Of a DNA stretch of 64,000 bases, positions 21,762 to 32,770 are shown one piece after another (within the stretch, counting starts at the first letter, position 1; each line of letters opens with the position of its first letter). Location: the NCBI RefSeq assembly GCF_026914185.1, contig NC_070559.1, forward strand, positions 1,426,001 through 1,490,000. The letters run 5' to 3'. Both the position numbers and the translations under genes were made by a program. The notes under the pieces are model-generated. The model worked only from the letters and a program-made list of their open reading frames with translations, was not told the origin of the DNA and did no database searches. The DNA is from Puccinia triticina. Its lineage: Eukaryota; Basidiomycota; Pucciniomycetes; Pucciniales; Pucciniaceae.

Positions 21762-24184
21762 TTACAACGCCAACTCCCCTTTCGGCCTCTGTGCCTGAAA
21801 TATGTTCATCTCCAAAGTTCCTTGAACATAGTAACGATAAACAAAAACCGGATTCGTCTGGCCCAAGCGGTAGAGTCGGTCGATAGCCTGAAATTCACTC
21901 GCAGGATTCCAGCTTGGTTCCTGCAACCCACATGTACATTAGCTTGGCCCATGTTCAATCCATTCAATTGTTATGTACCATCAGGTACACATTCTGTGCA
22001 CATCGGAGATCAATTCCTACCCCTGCCGCTCCGAGGGATGCCAGTAAGACATTGCAACTTCTGTCTGACCAAAATCTTTCGAGGTTCTCATCACGTTGTT
22101 GGGGACTCAACTCTCCATTGAGCCAAGCCAGTTGGATTTGATGATCGCTGAGAGCGTGTTCAATGCTGTGAAAAAAGAACTATCAGAGTGTGTTACATTA
22201 CCACTTGTGATGACTGTCCGCTCACATTTGAAGAAATGCCACAAAGTTGGAAAATACTACTGCCTTGGGATGTCAAATTCTGTGGTCTCCTGTTAGGAAT
22301 GATTGCAGACTGTTCACTAGATGGACAATCTTTCCGGAATCCTGCCATCTCCAGGTCGGTTGGAGCAGCATTGTATGTCGGGCAAAGATGGGATGATTAC
22401 AGAATTGGCGAATCGTTGCCAGTTGACGGAAGAATTCAGAGGGGTTCCACGGCGTCTCGGAAGTCCTCAGCCTTCCGAAACTCTGGATAAAGCTTTGATG
22501 CAGTTGCTGTGAGACTTCCTCCCATTGGGCACTGTTCTGGACCAGTATGCCGTTTTCAACCTTTTCCGGCAGCGTCAGCACCACAGCCTTTGTTCTCCTC
22601 AAACAGATTGCTTGCATCAATTTTGTCAGACTGTTAATAGCCTCAGGTTCCCCAGCCGCGATTTTTGGTATCAGGCATTGTTTCCAGATTGGTTCTTGGT
22701 CCCACAGGGCACACTTCAACATTGCTATCAAGCTTTGCAGGTCGGCCAGGCGGTTTTGGAGCGGTGTCCCCGTTAAAAGTAGTATAAACTGCGCCTGCAG
22801 TTGCTGGATGTGATGCGTCCGATGCGAACTTGGATTCCTGATCAGGCTAGAATCATTCCAGGCAATCAGTTTCTCTCCACAGTTGGCAATGAACTTCTTA
22901 CGCACTGTGCTTCATCCAGTACAATCCTGAACCAAGACAGATTCTGGGACTGAATTGTGGACTGGTCTTGATTCCCCCTCCCTCCAATCATCTCGTAAGT
23001 TGTCAGAACGACCATCGACGTCTGAAGATCCGTTCTACTTAGCTTCCTCCGGTTGGGTCCATGGAAACACAAAAAGAAATTGTCAAATCTGAAAAGTGGA
23101 TTTTGATTTCATTCTCCCAATTTGATAGGGTGGCAAGGGGGCAAACAATCAGCGTAGCGGCTGAGTGATTTTCCCAGTTGGCCCAATGAAACTCGGCGGC
23201 CAAATCGCTCGTCAACAGCACGTAAGCTAGAGTTGTCAATGTCTTGCCAAGACCCATGTCATCAGCAAGAATCAATCCTCGGGATTTGCATTCTTGCCAG
23301 TCCCCCAGGTTCACGCGACATCGATGCATGAAGTCACAGAGCCACGCATTAGCAGGGTGATTCCAGAGTGATAATGGGTCAAATGCGGAGGACTCGTTTT
23401 TTCTTATGAAATCGAGTGCATCAAGCTTATGCGGCTTCAACTGGGTTCGGCATTGTCGAAGAGCTCCTTCGGCCCATGCTCTTTGTGCTGTCGCATCATC
23501 CGCTCGCTGGTTGATGACAAGATGTGGAATGTCGAAGAACACAGCTGGGTTGTAGTTCCAGATTGGTATGAGCTGAATCTGTGCTGCTGCAAAAGCTCGT
23601 TGAACCCGGGTGATGTGTTCTTCCTGGCTGAAGACACAACCACGCATCTCGGCCTGGACACCGTTGTTGACCACGAAAGCGCGCAGCTTGATGAGGCCAA
23701 TATTGGTTGGTGGTATCTCGTTGCAGTTGACGGGAGTAGAGCAAGTCAACACGGGCCCAAGTAAATGACACAGCTGCTCGCTTGCTATCTGGCTCAAATC
23801 TCCTATGTATAGTTTTGGTGTGCAGTATACGTGAAGTCGGTGTCGACCTTGTTGAAGAAAGCTGGCTTGTGGTACATGACTATGCGAGGCCGGCAGAGAT
23901 CCAGATACCGGGGTGATGAACTGGCCGAGACAGAAGGTCCTACTCATTGCTGAGGCACGACGGGATTGCTTATGTCGATTATTGATGAGGATCAGAGCAG
24001 GTGGAATCCAATCAGGTTTTTGGTGTGGCTTTGTGATGCCAGCGAAGATCCGACCACTTCCCCAATATCCAGCCCTCACCCAGATACCACAAGTGTGGGC
24101 CCACAACCCTTGCATGTTACGGTTCCTTTGAAGCAAGCTTGCAGATATTGATATCCCATGATGTAAGCAAGAGCTGAGCAACAT
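21762..24184 (-). pseudogene. SNF2-family helicase/ATPase (HLTF/RAD5-like), two lesions
   Basis: Motif order is complete: motif I DDMGLGKT, CPLATLSNWE, motif II DEAH reconstituted across an intron, motif III LLTGTPLQNRL, CNHPIF, SNF in motif IV, GAAGVGID in motif V and AIDRLYRLGQT in motif VI. Introns of 58-60 bp lie at 22847-22905, 22166-22225 and 21921-21978, all in phase. The N-terminal LYIGDLSQIASEQL to LIKLRAFVVN region could be HIRAN-like. No RING is seen between the lobes, unlike RAD5. Lesions: an apparent 1-base deletion near 23064-23067 and an in-frame TGA at 22273-22275. The N-terminal start is uncertain. Intact members use ATP to move on DNA or remodel chromatin and act in the nucleus. 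Rust-specific expansion or transposon linkage is inference. Confidence 0.8.
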
Positions 24185-25258
24185 ACAGTGAGATATGACT
24201 TAAATTCTACGCACACTGATACAGATGGGGGCTCCGGGACTGGCTTTGCTGTCAGGAGTATGGTCAAATTCACCTTTGTCAGGAGAGTCAATCACCCAAC
24301 CTTTCCCCTCATGTAGGAGCCTAAACAACAGAGCAGTACATGGAAATGAATACCATGGTATATATGTAATTGGTGCTGGGGCAGGGCTAAACTTGAGGAG
24401 AGGGCCGCGGAGCCTCATCATAGCGTCCGGTTGCACTTCTGACGGGAGGTACTCAACACCGGTTGATATTGAAAAACTCCTTGTTGGCTATGTTGAGCAC
24501 AGTTGTTTAACCCGACTGCTACAATCTGCTACAAATTACTTGGCCTAGAACCAACCCGCGACCGCACAGAACCCGGGTGACATATCATGCTCCAGTGCTG
24601 TCTTGCCCTCAGAACAGGCGGGCAGTAGCCACAATCCATTGGATGAACACTACATCAGCCACTCAGAAAGTGGCAGATGTCCATGGTTTGGGTTTAATGA
24701 ATCTTGGTATTGGGTTGGTGTTCATGGGGCAACTCGGGGGTCAGCACCCCGACCTGAGTGGGGTTTCTTGTGGATATTCATACCTCTGGCTGGTCGGCCT
24801 AGGGTATCGTGCTGCAACTGGGTTGAGATCCTCAGATATCAAGTTGAGCGGTCACAGGAATTCAAAAAATATCCAAATGATAGAGGTAGTGTAACCCCTG
24901 ACAGAAGCGGTGGATAAGCTGGAGTTTCTTGGAGTTTGTTCTTTCAGGGAGTGTCTCAAAGGTAGTTCATGACCTCTCCTTATTTCTTGGTCAAAGACGG
25001 GTCAGCAGTTGAGCTGGTGCCTGTATTTTAGAAATTCTTGGGAAGATTATACTTACAGGATACAGAATTCCAGATGGCAGCATGGGATCACCATCATCTA
25101 TTTCTTGAATTCTCCCCATGACCACTTAAGCGCATACCATAAGTATGATCCCATCATGCCCTTGATCCAAGTTACACATCAGTTCAACCTCACTTGGGTC
25201 TTACTTACAGGTCAACATCAAACCCAGTTCAGACATAAACCATGACAAAATTATAGCT
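24185..25258. other. No gene recognised
   Basis: Upstream side of the helicase. Plus-strand frames at 24225-24548 and 24577-24917 have no recognisable motifs. The sequence may include the helicase promoter. Confidence 0.4.
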
Positions 25259-25357
25259 TGGCACTCTCCAGAGAGTGCCACCAATTCCCCCCTGGTGTAC
25301 GTTACCAAAATTGCGCGGATAACGCAACATAACATAACTACCCTTTGTTGCAGGTAC
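25259..25357 (-). mobile_element. MITE-like element, internally deleted copy
   Basis: Reverse-oriented and shortened version of 2158-2552. It holds the same palindromic GGCACTCTCCAGAGAGTGCC block, the same CCAATTCCCCCCTGG segment and the same ACTACCCTTTGTTG end. Confidence 0.6.
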
Positions 25358-25428
25358 CAATGCAGGAATAAAAGCTTACCCAGTTGAATGAGGGCCAAGG
25401 GGGTCAGTGGGACAACAGTGGAGATCGG

Positions 25429-26488
25429 TGTGGTAGATGGAAAAGTGAAAAATCAAAAGTTTTTCTCATACATATATTTACTCACCCTAGACGTCAAGAT
25501 ACCACCAAAAGGACCTCATAAATTGATTCTACGGCCAATTTTACCCCTAGTCACCACTGGAAGTGTCACTGGAACCCCCCTGGATTGGAAGTTACACCCT
25601 CTTGGACCCTCATGGACACGGCCAGCCCCAGTCATCAACCTGTCACAACCCTCAAGTCACCTTTCCCAGGTATACACATACTCAGACCCAGGCAAACACA
25701 TACTCTTTTCTATCCCTCTTATCTCCACTGCTTATGCAGGGGACCAACCCCATTTCTTCTGTATTTGACACGTCCCCGCTTCGTTTATGCACTCCTTGCA
25801 TTAGTATGACATCATCTTTCATTTCTCACCCCACTTTCTGCCTGTATTTAGTATCTTCTGACACCACTTGTACGCAGCCCACCAGCTCAAACCCCTCATC
25901 CAGGGTCCCCCTTGTAGCTAAAATCCCTCACCTTTGTCTATATAAGGAGCTCTCCTCCCCCCAGTTGTTTTCCCTCAGTTCAGTACCCACCAGTCATACA
26001 GATATCACCCATTAGCCATTATCATCATCCTTACACTTTTATAACATACCATATCATCCCTCTTATCTGCAATAACCACTGAGCTCACTCTCACATTCTC
26101 ATACTCTCATATCACTGGTTGCATATCACGCACCTGTCACGAGTTACCCGGTTCCTGGTTCAACTCCCGACTGAGACATATACCCTTCTCAGTCCAGACA
26201 CTCTTCTCAACTTCTTATATCACCCTCTCGAGGACCTGTGTTCAACCCCCACCGGAAACATCAAGTCAACTTTCACCCTTTCCATCATCATAAACCCTCT
26301 CAACTCTCACATACCTGTAATCAAACAACTTCATCTGGAACTAGACCAGACCTATCACTTGATTAAAACTTGCCAAGCTTAGCTTGGTGGGTCTTGTTAT
26401 CTGATAGTATAGAAGGGCAGAGTTTGCACCTCCATCATCCCCTTCTCCATTCAGCAAAAGGGTTTCACAACCGCTTTTGAGTCTTACA
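25429..26488 (+). mobile_element. Solo LTR, copy 2, with 4-bp target duplication
   Basis: The 1060-bp unit starts TGTGGTAGATGG and ends GAGTCTTACA, with TCGG immediately on both sides (25425-25428 and 26489-26492). It shares long blocks with copy 1 at both ends, including AACTTGCCAAGCT and CAGCAAAAGGGTTTCA. The TATA box is CTATATAAGGAGCTC near 25937. Length differs from copy 1 through internal indels. Confidence 0.75.
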
Positions 26489-28323
26489 TCGGGAAGGAGT
26501 TGGATGGCTTTGGAGGGCAAGGAGATTGAGGAGGGCTTGGGAGGGTGATCAAACTTTTTGGCAAGAGTTGTTGTTTGGCTGGCAAGTTTGACTGGCCCTT
26601 GCATGTACTCGTTGTAATACATGTCTGCACACAAATCTGGCTCATTTGGCAGGGCGGATGTTGGCAGGTACCTGCCTGTTTGTCACCCCAGAATCTGGAC
26701 ACCTGCACCTGCTGGTGGGTACCCACCAAAAGTTGACAAGTACCCGCCCGCGGGTGCCGGGTACCTGGAGCCATCTTCAACCCCATCCTATAGATGCTTC
26801 TGGGAGCATCCAATGGACGCTGTGGTGCCCCAAGCACCACTTGGAGGCTTCAAAAGCGTCCAAGGGCTGGTTGGATTTCAAACCAACTTTTTTGTTGCAG
26901 AAAAAAACCACCCATTGGACACTCTCCATTGAGAGTGTTCAATGTTCACTTTGAATGTAACAAAACAGAGCAAAAATTGTAAAATACAGCTGGAGTTTCC
27001 AATTGGCAGTGCCCAATCTTCCCTCAATTGCTGGAAATTTGGTCATTGAGAGGAATACACCCTCCCCTCAATGGCAGACACAGACCGGCCATCAAGACTC
27101 AAACCTTCCCATTGAGGGGAGGGTGTACTCCTATCAATGACCAAATTTGAGGGGAGGGAGTACTCCTTGCCGTAGTGACAGACCATCAAATGTTGCAAAT
27201 GGCAGCCAAGTGTGGTTGCAGCAGTATATAAATCATACCTGCAAGGGTAGGGTATAGCCAGTGACCCATGGTCTAGATGCGAAATGCTGGTGCTGCTGTG
27301 GCCAAGCCCACAGCTCTCTGTTCTGAGGTTTGATCCTTGCCCCCGGTGATCTTTTGCTGCTGTGTTTACTCCAGCAGAGCATCCATTGGAAACTTAGTTG
27401 GATGATTTTGCAGCCATCCAATTGGTACTACTCTGGATGTTTTGCCTGAACAAAAGAGGTTTTCCAAGCATCATCCATTGGATGGTCCATTTTACACCAG
27501 TGGAAACCAGCACAAGGAACATACAGTTTTCCATCCAACTGTTGTCTGGTTTGACCCATGGTCTATTTGCTACAGAGAGTGGAGGAAAAGGGCAATATTG
27601 TTTGGCAACAAAAAAACTAAGACTATGTAGAATTCAGCAGATAAAATTTAATGAAATTGAGATGGAGAAGTGTGAAACTTGAGTTGCGTCTGAGGGGTGG
27701 GGGTAACATGCAGGATTTGTTCATAGAGTAGAGGGAAAGTTTAACAGTAAAGTTTAGTGTTTGTGAATAAAAAAATATGATTATGTGGAATTCAGAAGAT
27801 CAAATTTACACAAATTGATGGGGACATGCAAAGGTTTGCTGATAAGATTTGCAAGCAAAGTTGAAGAAATCAAGGGAGGCACCAGGGCCCAGGCCAAGTA
27901 ATACTAGATTCTGTGTTGAACCCAGGAGCTGGCGCTTATATGGGCCTCTATGAATGTGAGGCTCTCCTTGGGGAGCTCACTTGAAATATTTGGTGACAAC
28001 TAGCCACAATGTGCACGGGTGGACACAGTTGGGATGTGCTCATCATCTCAACCCAATCAGTCCAAGCAGCAGTGAAGCTTGATGAGGAAGTATGTATTTA
28101 ATGGCTTTCCGGAGGTCAAGTAACTATGGTGATTTATCCAAATGGGGGATTACTTTCAACTTCCAATCAGTTGTTGGCCTCTGATGATAGGAAAAGTGGG
28201 AGCACCGGGACTTGGGCGCATTTCGGAGTTGGTCTGTGAAAGGTTTGCGAAACCCGCGTCGGGGCGGTTTTACAGGTAACCATCGATCGAATTCAATAAA
28301 CTACTCAAGCAAAGAAGTCAAAG
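26489..28323. other. Repeat-rich spacer upstream of TAP42
   Basis: Contains a GGTACC-rich terminal remnant ending GGAGCCATCTTCA (about 26640-26790), a large hairpin (27035-27148) and several CATCCATTGGAT-like motifs from 26800 to 27490. From about 27700 the sequence is unique-looking and should include the TAP42 promoter. No gene seen. Confidence 0.5.
27035..27148. repeat. 40-bp-arm inverted repeat
   Basis: The arm from 27035 (AAATTTGGTCATTGAGAG) to 27074 is nearly complementary to 27109-27148 (ending CAATGACCAAATTT), with a loop of about 34 bases. It is probably a small foldback MITE. Confidence 0.65.
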
Positions 28324-29703
28324 ATGTCCGGAGACCATGATATCACGCTTGGCCAGCTCCTGGATCGGGCCACATCGGCATACAACCATATCATCGAGCA
28401 ACCTACGCCGAACGACGAGGCTGTTCAGGTGCGTAAGAGGCTTTTGATTTTTTTGGGTGACGGTATGCAAACTGGGAATGGAGTGGACTGATTGACTAAA
28501 GAGCTGATTTCTTCATATATCATTTTGTCGATCATTCACCCATCTCGATCGCTGTCCGCTCAGTCTAAAATCCTTGCGGCACTTGCCGACCTATCTCTGA
28601 GTAGCTCCTTAATCAACCGCCTGGCAATCTTGTCCCCAAACGAAACCCTGGAAGACATCAATACCAGTGACCTCAAATGTCTTTCGGTCGAAGTATTACG
28701 TGGTTTGCTCGTCGTACTGCTCAAAACTAAAGGCGGGGGTCAACGGAAGAAAAACCTTGAACAGGCAAAAGTTAATCAACAATCTATTGCTATCTTTTCA
28801 AAATACTAACCTCACAAATGTGCTGATTCTCTTTGCTCCCATCGGGATCTTCAGGACCATTTTCAGGTTTTTTGTCGGCAAGTCGAAGCTTATGAAGTTA
28901 TCCCTAGGGATCAAATCGATCGCTTTAAGGGCCCACTATCGGCCATCCAAAGTGCAGCAATGCGAAGGGAGTCGAAGATAAGCCAATACAAGCTAGAAAA
29001 ACAACTAAAACAACAACTGGACGAGCTTCGAGAGCGTAAACAATCCGCACAACGCTCCAGATTGTATTCATCCGGGCGGACGAAACAAGATAGCTCTCGG
29101 GGCGAATGGACGAACGATTCGGATGATGAGAACGAGGGCGAGAGTCGCTCGACTCATCTGACTTGGCTCAAGTTCCTGTACCTCAAGGCTCACCAAGAAC
29201 TGGACAGCATCGAGGCCGAGCTAGATATCCTAGGTCAAGCAGCGCAGATGAATGACCTGCCGAGCAAGAAGGCCACACGCGAGGAGGATGATCTGAGCTG
29301 GCGGGTGGAGAGATTGGCGACGACGGCGGACGGCCCATTGGTCTCGCCCTCGGGCAAGGTTCTGCGTCCGTTTACGATCCTGCCATCACGCTCATCGGCC
29401 TCATCAGCCTCGACGAACCGGATCAAGCTTCGTGCGGAGGTCTTCCGTCCCGATTGGACCCTCCCCACGATGACAATCGACGACTACTTGGACGAGCAGC
29501 GCGCCATGGGCAACTTCTTGTCCGGCGGCGGCCCCGACCAAGCTAATCAAGAAACCCCCTCCCAACGCGCTCAAATCGACGCCGAAGAAGACAACGCTGC
29601 TGGCGAGCTCAAGGCCGAGCAGCTGCGGAAAAAGGCAGTCGAGTGGAATGAATTCACCGATGTCCATCGCAAGGGCGAAGGTAATATGATGAATAGAGGA
29701 TGA
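28324..29703 (+). CDS. TAP42: TAP42/IGBP1-family PP2A regulatory protein
   Basis: Three exons join in phase: 28324-28428, 28564-28770 and 28855-29703 (introns of 135 and 84 bp; the second has donor GTTAAT, a CTAAC branch-like site and a TTCAG acceptor). They encode 386 residues from the ATG at 28324. The TAP42-like features are an N-terminal helical repeat region (LTLxxLLD-type start, SLSSSLINRLAIL), the basic MRRESKISQYKLEKQLK segment, a WxxxLY-type TWLKFLYLKAHQEL stretch, and the C-terminal tail WNEFTDVHRKGEGNMMNRG. The family binds type 2A phosphatase catalytic subunits in the TOR pathway in the cytosol. The reading frame is intact. The gene converges on ZNHIT3, 174 bp apart. Confidence 0.88.
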
Positions 29704-29877
29704 TCACTCTTGATGGCCTTTTCTTCAAACTTTTCCATATCCCCTCAATGTAAAATGTACATGACAAAAAAAAGCAAAGACACGCGCATGGCTGGGGTCT
29801 CTTTTTTGATTAGGATGTTTCCCTATCCTCGACAAACCTGCATGAACATAAGAAGACCAACAGAGGAGGCAATCGAG
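29704..29877. other. Shared 3' intergenic region of TAP42 and ZNHIT3
   Basis: Only 174 bp separate the two stop codons, so the 3' UTRs probably overlap. Confidence 0.6.
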
Positions 29878-30855
29878 TCATGATCTACTTTGGACCAAAA
29901 TATCACGGATGATATCGGCAAAGCGGTTAAAAAGGACAAAGTCTTGAGGAGAGAAAGCGTGCAGAGAGGGCGATTGGGCCGACGATGCAAGCTGTAATAA
30001 TAGCTGCTGTATTTGATCTTTGGATTTTTTCGGATCTCGTAAAGACTTATTTGTCGGATTGTTGTTGCTCTCCATGACTCTCATCAATAATTGTCTTAAG
30101 TCAGGTTCGCTGGTCAATAGATCTCGCAAACTGGTCGATGTAGCTGTTTTTTTTTTTTTTTTTTCAAAGGTACCAGTCGAGCCAAAAAAAGAAAAAAAAA
30201 AAAAAAAGAAAAGAAAAAAGAAAAAACCGGAACGAAATCAGCTTGGGGTAGTTTAGGAGATTTTAGAGTGAAGCTTTTCGGTACCAATTTGTTCCCATTC
30301 GTGTTGTCTGATCGGTTTAATCTCATCTTTCCTCAACGGGTCGCTAAAAACCGCGAGCCTTTCCTCGTCGACGACGGGCCAATCCAAGTCAGTCAACGGT
30401 TTCAATCTCGAGCCACTTGGGATGACATCTGCGGGAGGTGTGGGGACTAGTGAAGAGGTGTGGTCCGGCTGGGCTTGTGAGCCATCAACTTGGGCCTTGA
30501 TGTCGTCGTGGGTTGGGTTTTGAGTAGGTTTGCTGCTTGTTCCTGGACAACTGGCTTGTTCTGAGGTTGTGTACAAACGGTTAAAGGTTGGATATGTCGA
30601 AAACCAAATCATCAGCGAATCGCGCGCAACAAGTGGTCGAACATCCAAATCACTCACCTTTATGGACCCGAAAACAGCTCACCGAGCAACTACAGATCAG
30701 CAAAAAAATAGGGAAGAGAAACCCCCATCGATAAGCAATAAATTCGAATGTTGCAGAGAGAGAGGACTCAACTAAGGGACCTGGTCATTGGGACACTTGT
30801 ACTTGAACTTCTCCAGCTGACAGACAGCGCAAATCGTCCGGTCTTGTTTCTTCAT
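29878..30855 (-). CDS. ZNHIT3: HIT-type zinc finger protein, ZNHIT3/Hit1-like
   Basis: Four exons join in phase: 30773-30855, 30658-30689, 30285-30560 and 29878-30143, giving 218 residues. The HIT finger is split by intron 1: CAVC, then KYKCPND, then VPYCSVSCFRVHKEQ. The expected fourth ligand Cys after CP is Asp (D24). The C terminus SLRDLLTSEPDLRQLLMRV matches the ZNHIT3/Hit1 C-terminal helical pattern. Family members act in assembly of box C/D snoRNPs in the nucleus. The third intron contains a long T run and an A-rich tract. The upstream start at 30855 is the first ATG in frame with the finger. Confidence 0.85.
30147..30226. repeat. T18 run and A-rich tract inside ZNHIT3 intron 3
   Basis: Eighteen T at 30147-30164 are followed by an A-rich block at 30184-30226. 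They could pair as a hairpin in the pre-mRNA and serve as the polypyrimidine region next to the acceptor. Confidence 0.7.
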
Positions 30856-31948
30856 TTTCAAGCTTGAGATGGTGTAGGATGAAGTGAGTCAAGCTGGATG
30901 AATTTTGTACATGGCCAAACTTAATCCCTTGAGACTTCGGGGCCTGTGGCCCGAGGTGCGGGGCGGGGTATGATGTCCATCCCGAACCCCATGCCCCGGA
31001 AAGGCCCCGGGGCACCACACAAAGCCCTGGGTATTAAAGGACCTAGACTTTATTTCTAATAAACCAAAAACCAGAACTAACAAAAAAGAGAAGTAAGAAC
31101 AAGTCATGATAGTGATAATGAGAAAAATAGAAAGAAACCAACCCTGAAACAGCTAATGATATGAAAGAAGAGGACAACAAAGGATAGAAGGTGATAGAAG
31201 TGTGGAAAGACTGAATGTTGATTTTGAGTGATTAGTTGTCGAAAACAATGTGAAGTTTGAGAGAGAAAGAAAGAAAACAAACCCTAAAAGTATAGGTGAA
31301 AATCTTGACAGAGAGAAGGGGAAAGAATAAGGACTAGATCTAGGAATGAATCTGAGGAAGAGAAGGATATTAGCATTGAGGATCTGAGGCGCCATGTCGA
31401 TGAGAGATCTGAAATGCAAGGGTGCATTTCTCACCAAGTTGGAAGCCAGTACGGCTGTCCAAGTTAAGGCTTCGCGGTGCGCGAGCAAGGGTTGAGTCGA
31501 TGTTGTTATTGAGTAGACTAGATCGGAGTCGGAGATTTGTATCGGTTAGGAGCGGCGGGAGAATGATGCGAAGTCGAGAAGTTGGGGAAAGAAGTTTTAG
31601 GTTCGAGATCAATGATTAAGTGAGTGTGGAAAGTTTAGGTTTCAAAGAGTGATATCGAGGAGACAGTTGCAGAGCGCGCCCGTAATGAGATGCGCCGCAG
31701 AGCGCGCACGAGTTTCAACAGGTATACCTTGTTGTTTCTTGATTTTCTTCTGATGGAGCAGAGGCAATTGGGGAACATACCCTTTCACACCTCTCAGTGC
31801 TATCTTGAGACCTTGTGGTGTGGAAAGTTCTGTGGGTCAGACCACCTACTCTGCTCAAATTCCAGGGTTTGAGTGTATTTAAAGATTTTTTCTGGAGTGG
31901 AAGGTGTTTTTCAAAACAACTCAAGGATATTGTACAGGCATAAGCTCA
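30856..31948. other. Upstream region of ZNHIT3, no gene recognised
   Basis: Contains a GC-rich CGGGGCCTGTGGCCCGAGG stretch near 30938, probably a MITE end, then AT-rich DNA with short frames on both strands at 31153-31620. None is supported as a gene. Confidence 0.45.
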
Positions 31949-32170
31949 ATGCTGGGTCAGATACACTATCATTAGCAATAGTGCAGCGTAGCATAGCTTA
32001 ATAACACTAAAAACAACAGGATTTCCTGTTAGCTGTTAGTGGTATTACACTAGCGCTAACTCGCGGAGAACAGAAACTACGCCTGCTATGAGGTTTTATT
32101 CCTCTTTTTAGCGGGGTTTTCCGCTAAAAGCAGCATAATGTAGCGTAGTAATAGTGTAGAACCACTAACA
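31949..32170. repeat. Degraded copy of the TAGCG-iterating MITE
   Basis: Begins CTGGGTCAGATACACTATC. It contains GCAGCGTAGCATAG, a TTTTTAGCGGGGTTTTCCGC block and GTAGCGTAG, in the same order as the well-preserved element at 51880-52357. Confidence 0.5.
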
Positions 32171-32429
32171 GGATTCACAGCCCACACACTCATAGTTTGA
32201 GGGGCTGTGGATCCAGGCAGCTTCCTCATCCTGCAATCTCCCATTATAGGATCTAGAACCCCCAGAACCCCAGACCCCAGACTCCTTCTTCCTCTCCTCA
32301 GACCAGACCTTAGCATCTTCAAACTCAGTCATTTTATTTAAAAAAAAGAGTAATATGGCAAGGAATTATACTAGAGTTTTGAATCTTTCCCCCACCAAAA
32401 CTCAAATTCTTGGCTCACCACAAAGGGGC

Positions 32430-32770
32430 AATTACATGCAAGTCCCTCATGCCAAGCGGTCTGTAACAGTCATCAAGGGCAGTCATACCTCTTAATGACT
32501 GGTACAGACTTGCATTGAGTGGATTAACATCTCTTCTTGATGCCAGTCTGTACCGGTAATCTAGGGGACTCACACCTCTCAATGACCAGTACAGACCATC
32601 ATTGAGCAGATTCACACCTCCTCTCAATGACTAGTCTAGGGGAGTCACACCTCTCAATTGCCAGTCTGTACTGGTCATTGAGGGGACTCACACCTCCTCT
32701 TGATGACTGTTCTTTTCAAGTTGTCAAGGGGGGTAATACTACATCCTGTTCATTGAGTGGGGTGTGTGCA
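32430..32770. repeat. Palindromic minisatellite array A
   Basis: Tandem, degenerate units built on TCTCAATGACCAGT and ACTGGTCATTGAGAGG, separated by CACACC spacers. Four related arrays occur at 36330, 49440, 50519 and 59930. Confidence 0.65.

Noticed and set aside
21762..24184. Helitron helicase
   Set aside because: Motifs are SNF2-type (DEAH, LTGTPLQN, RLGQT), not Pif1, and no Rep motif is present.
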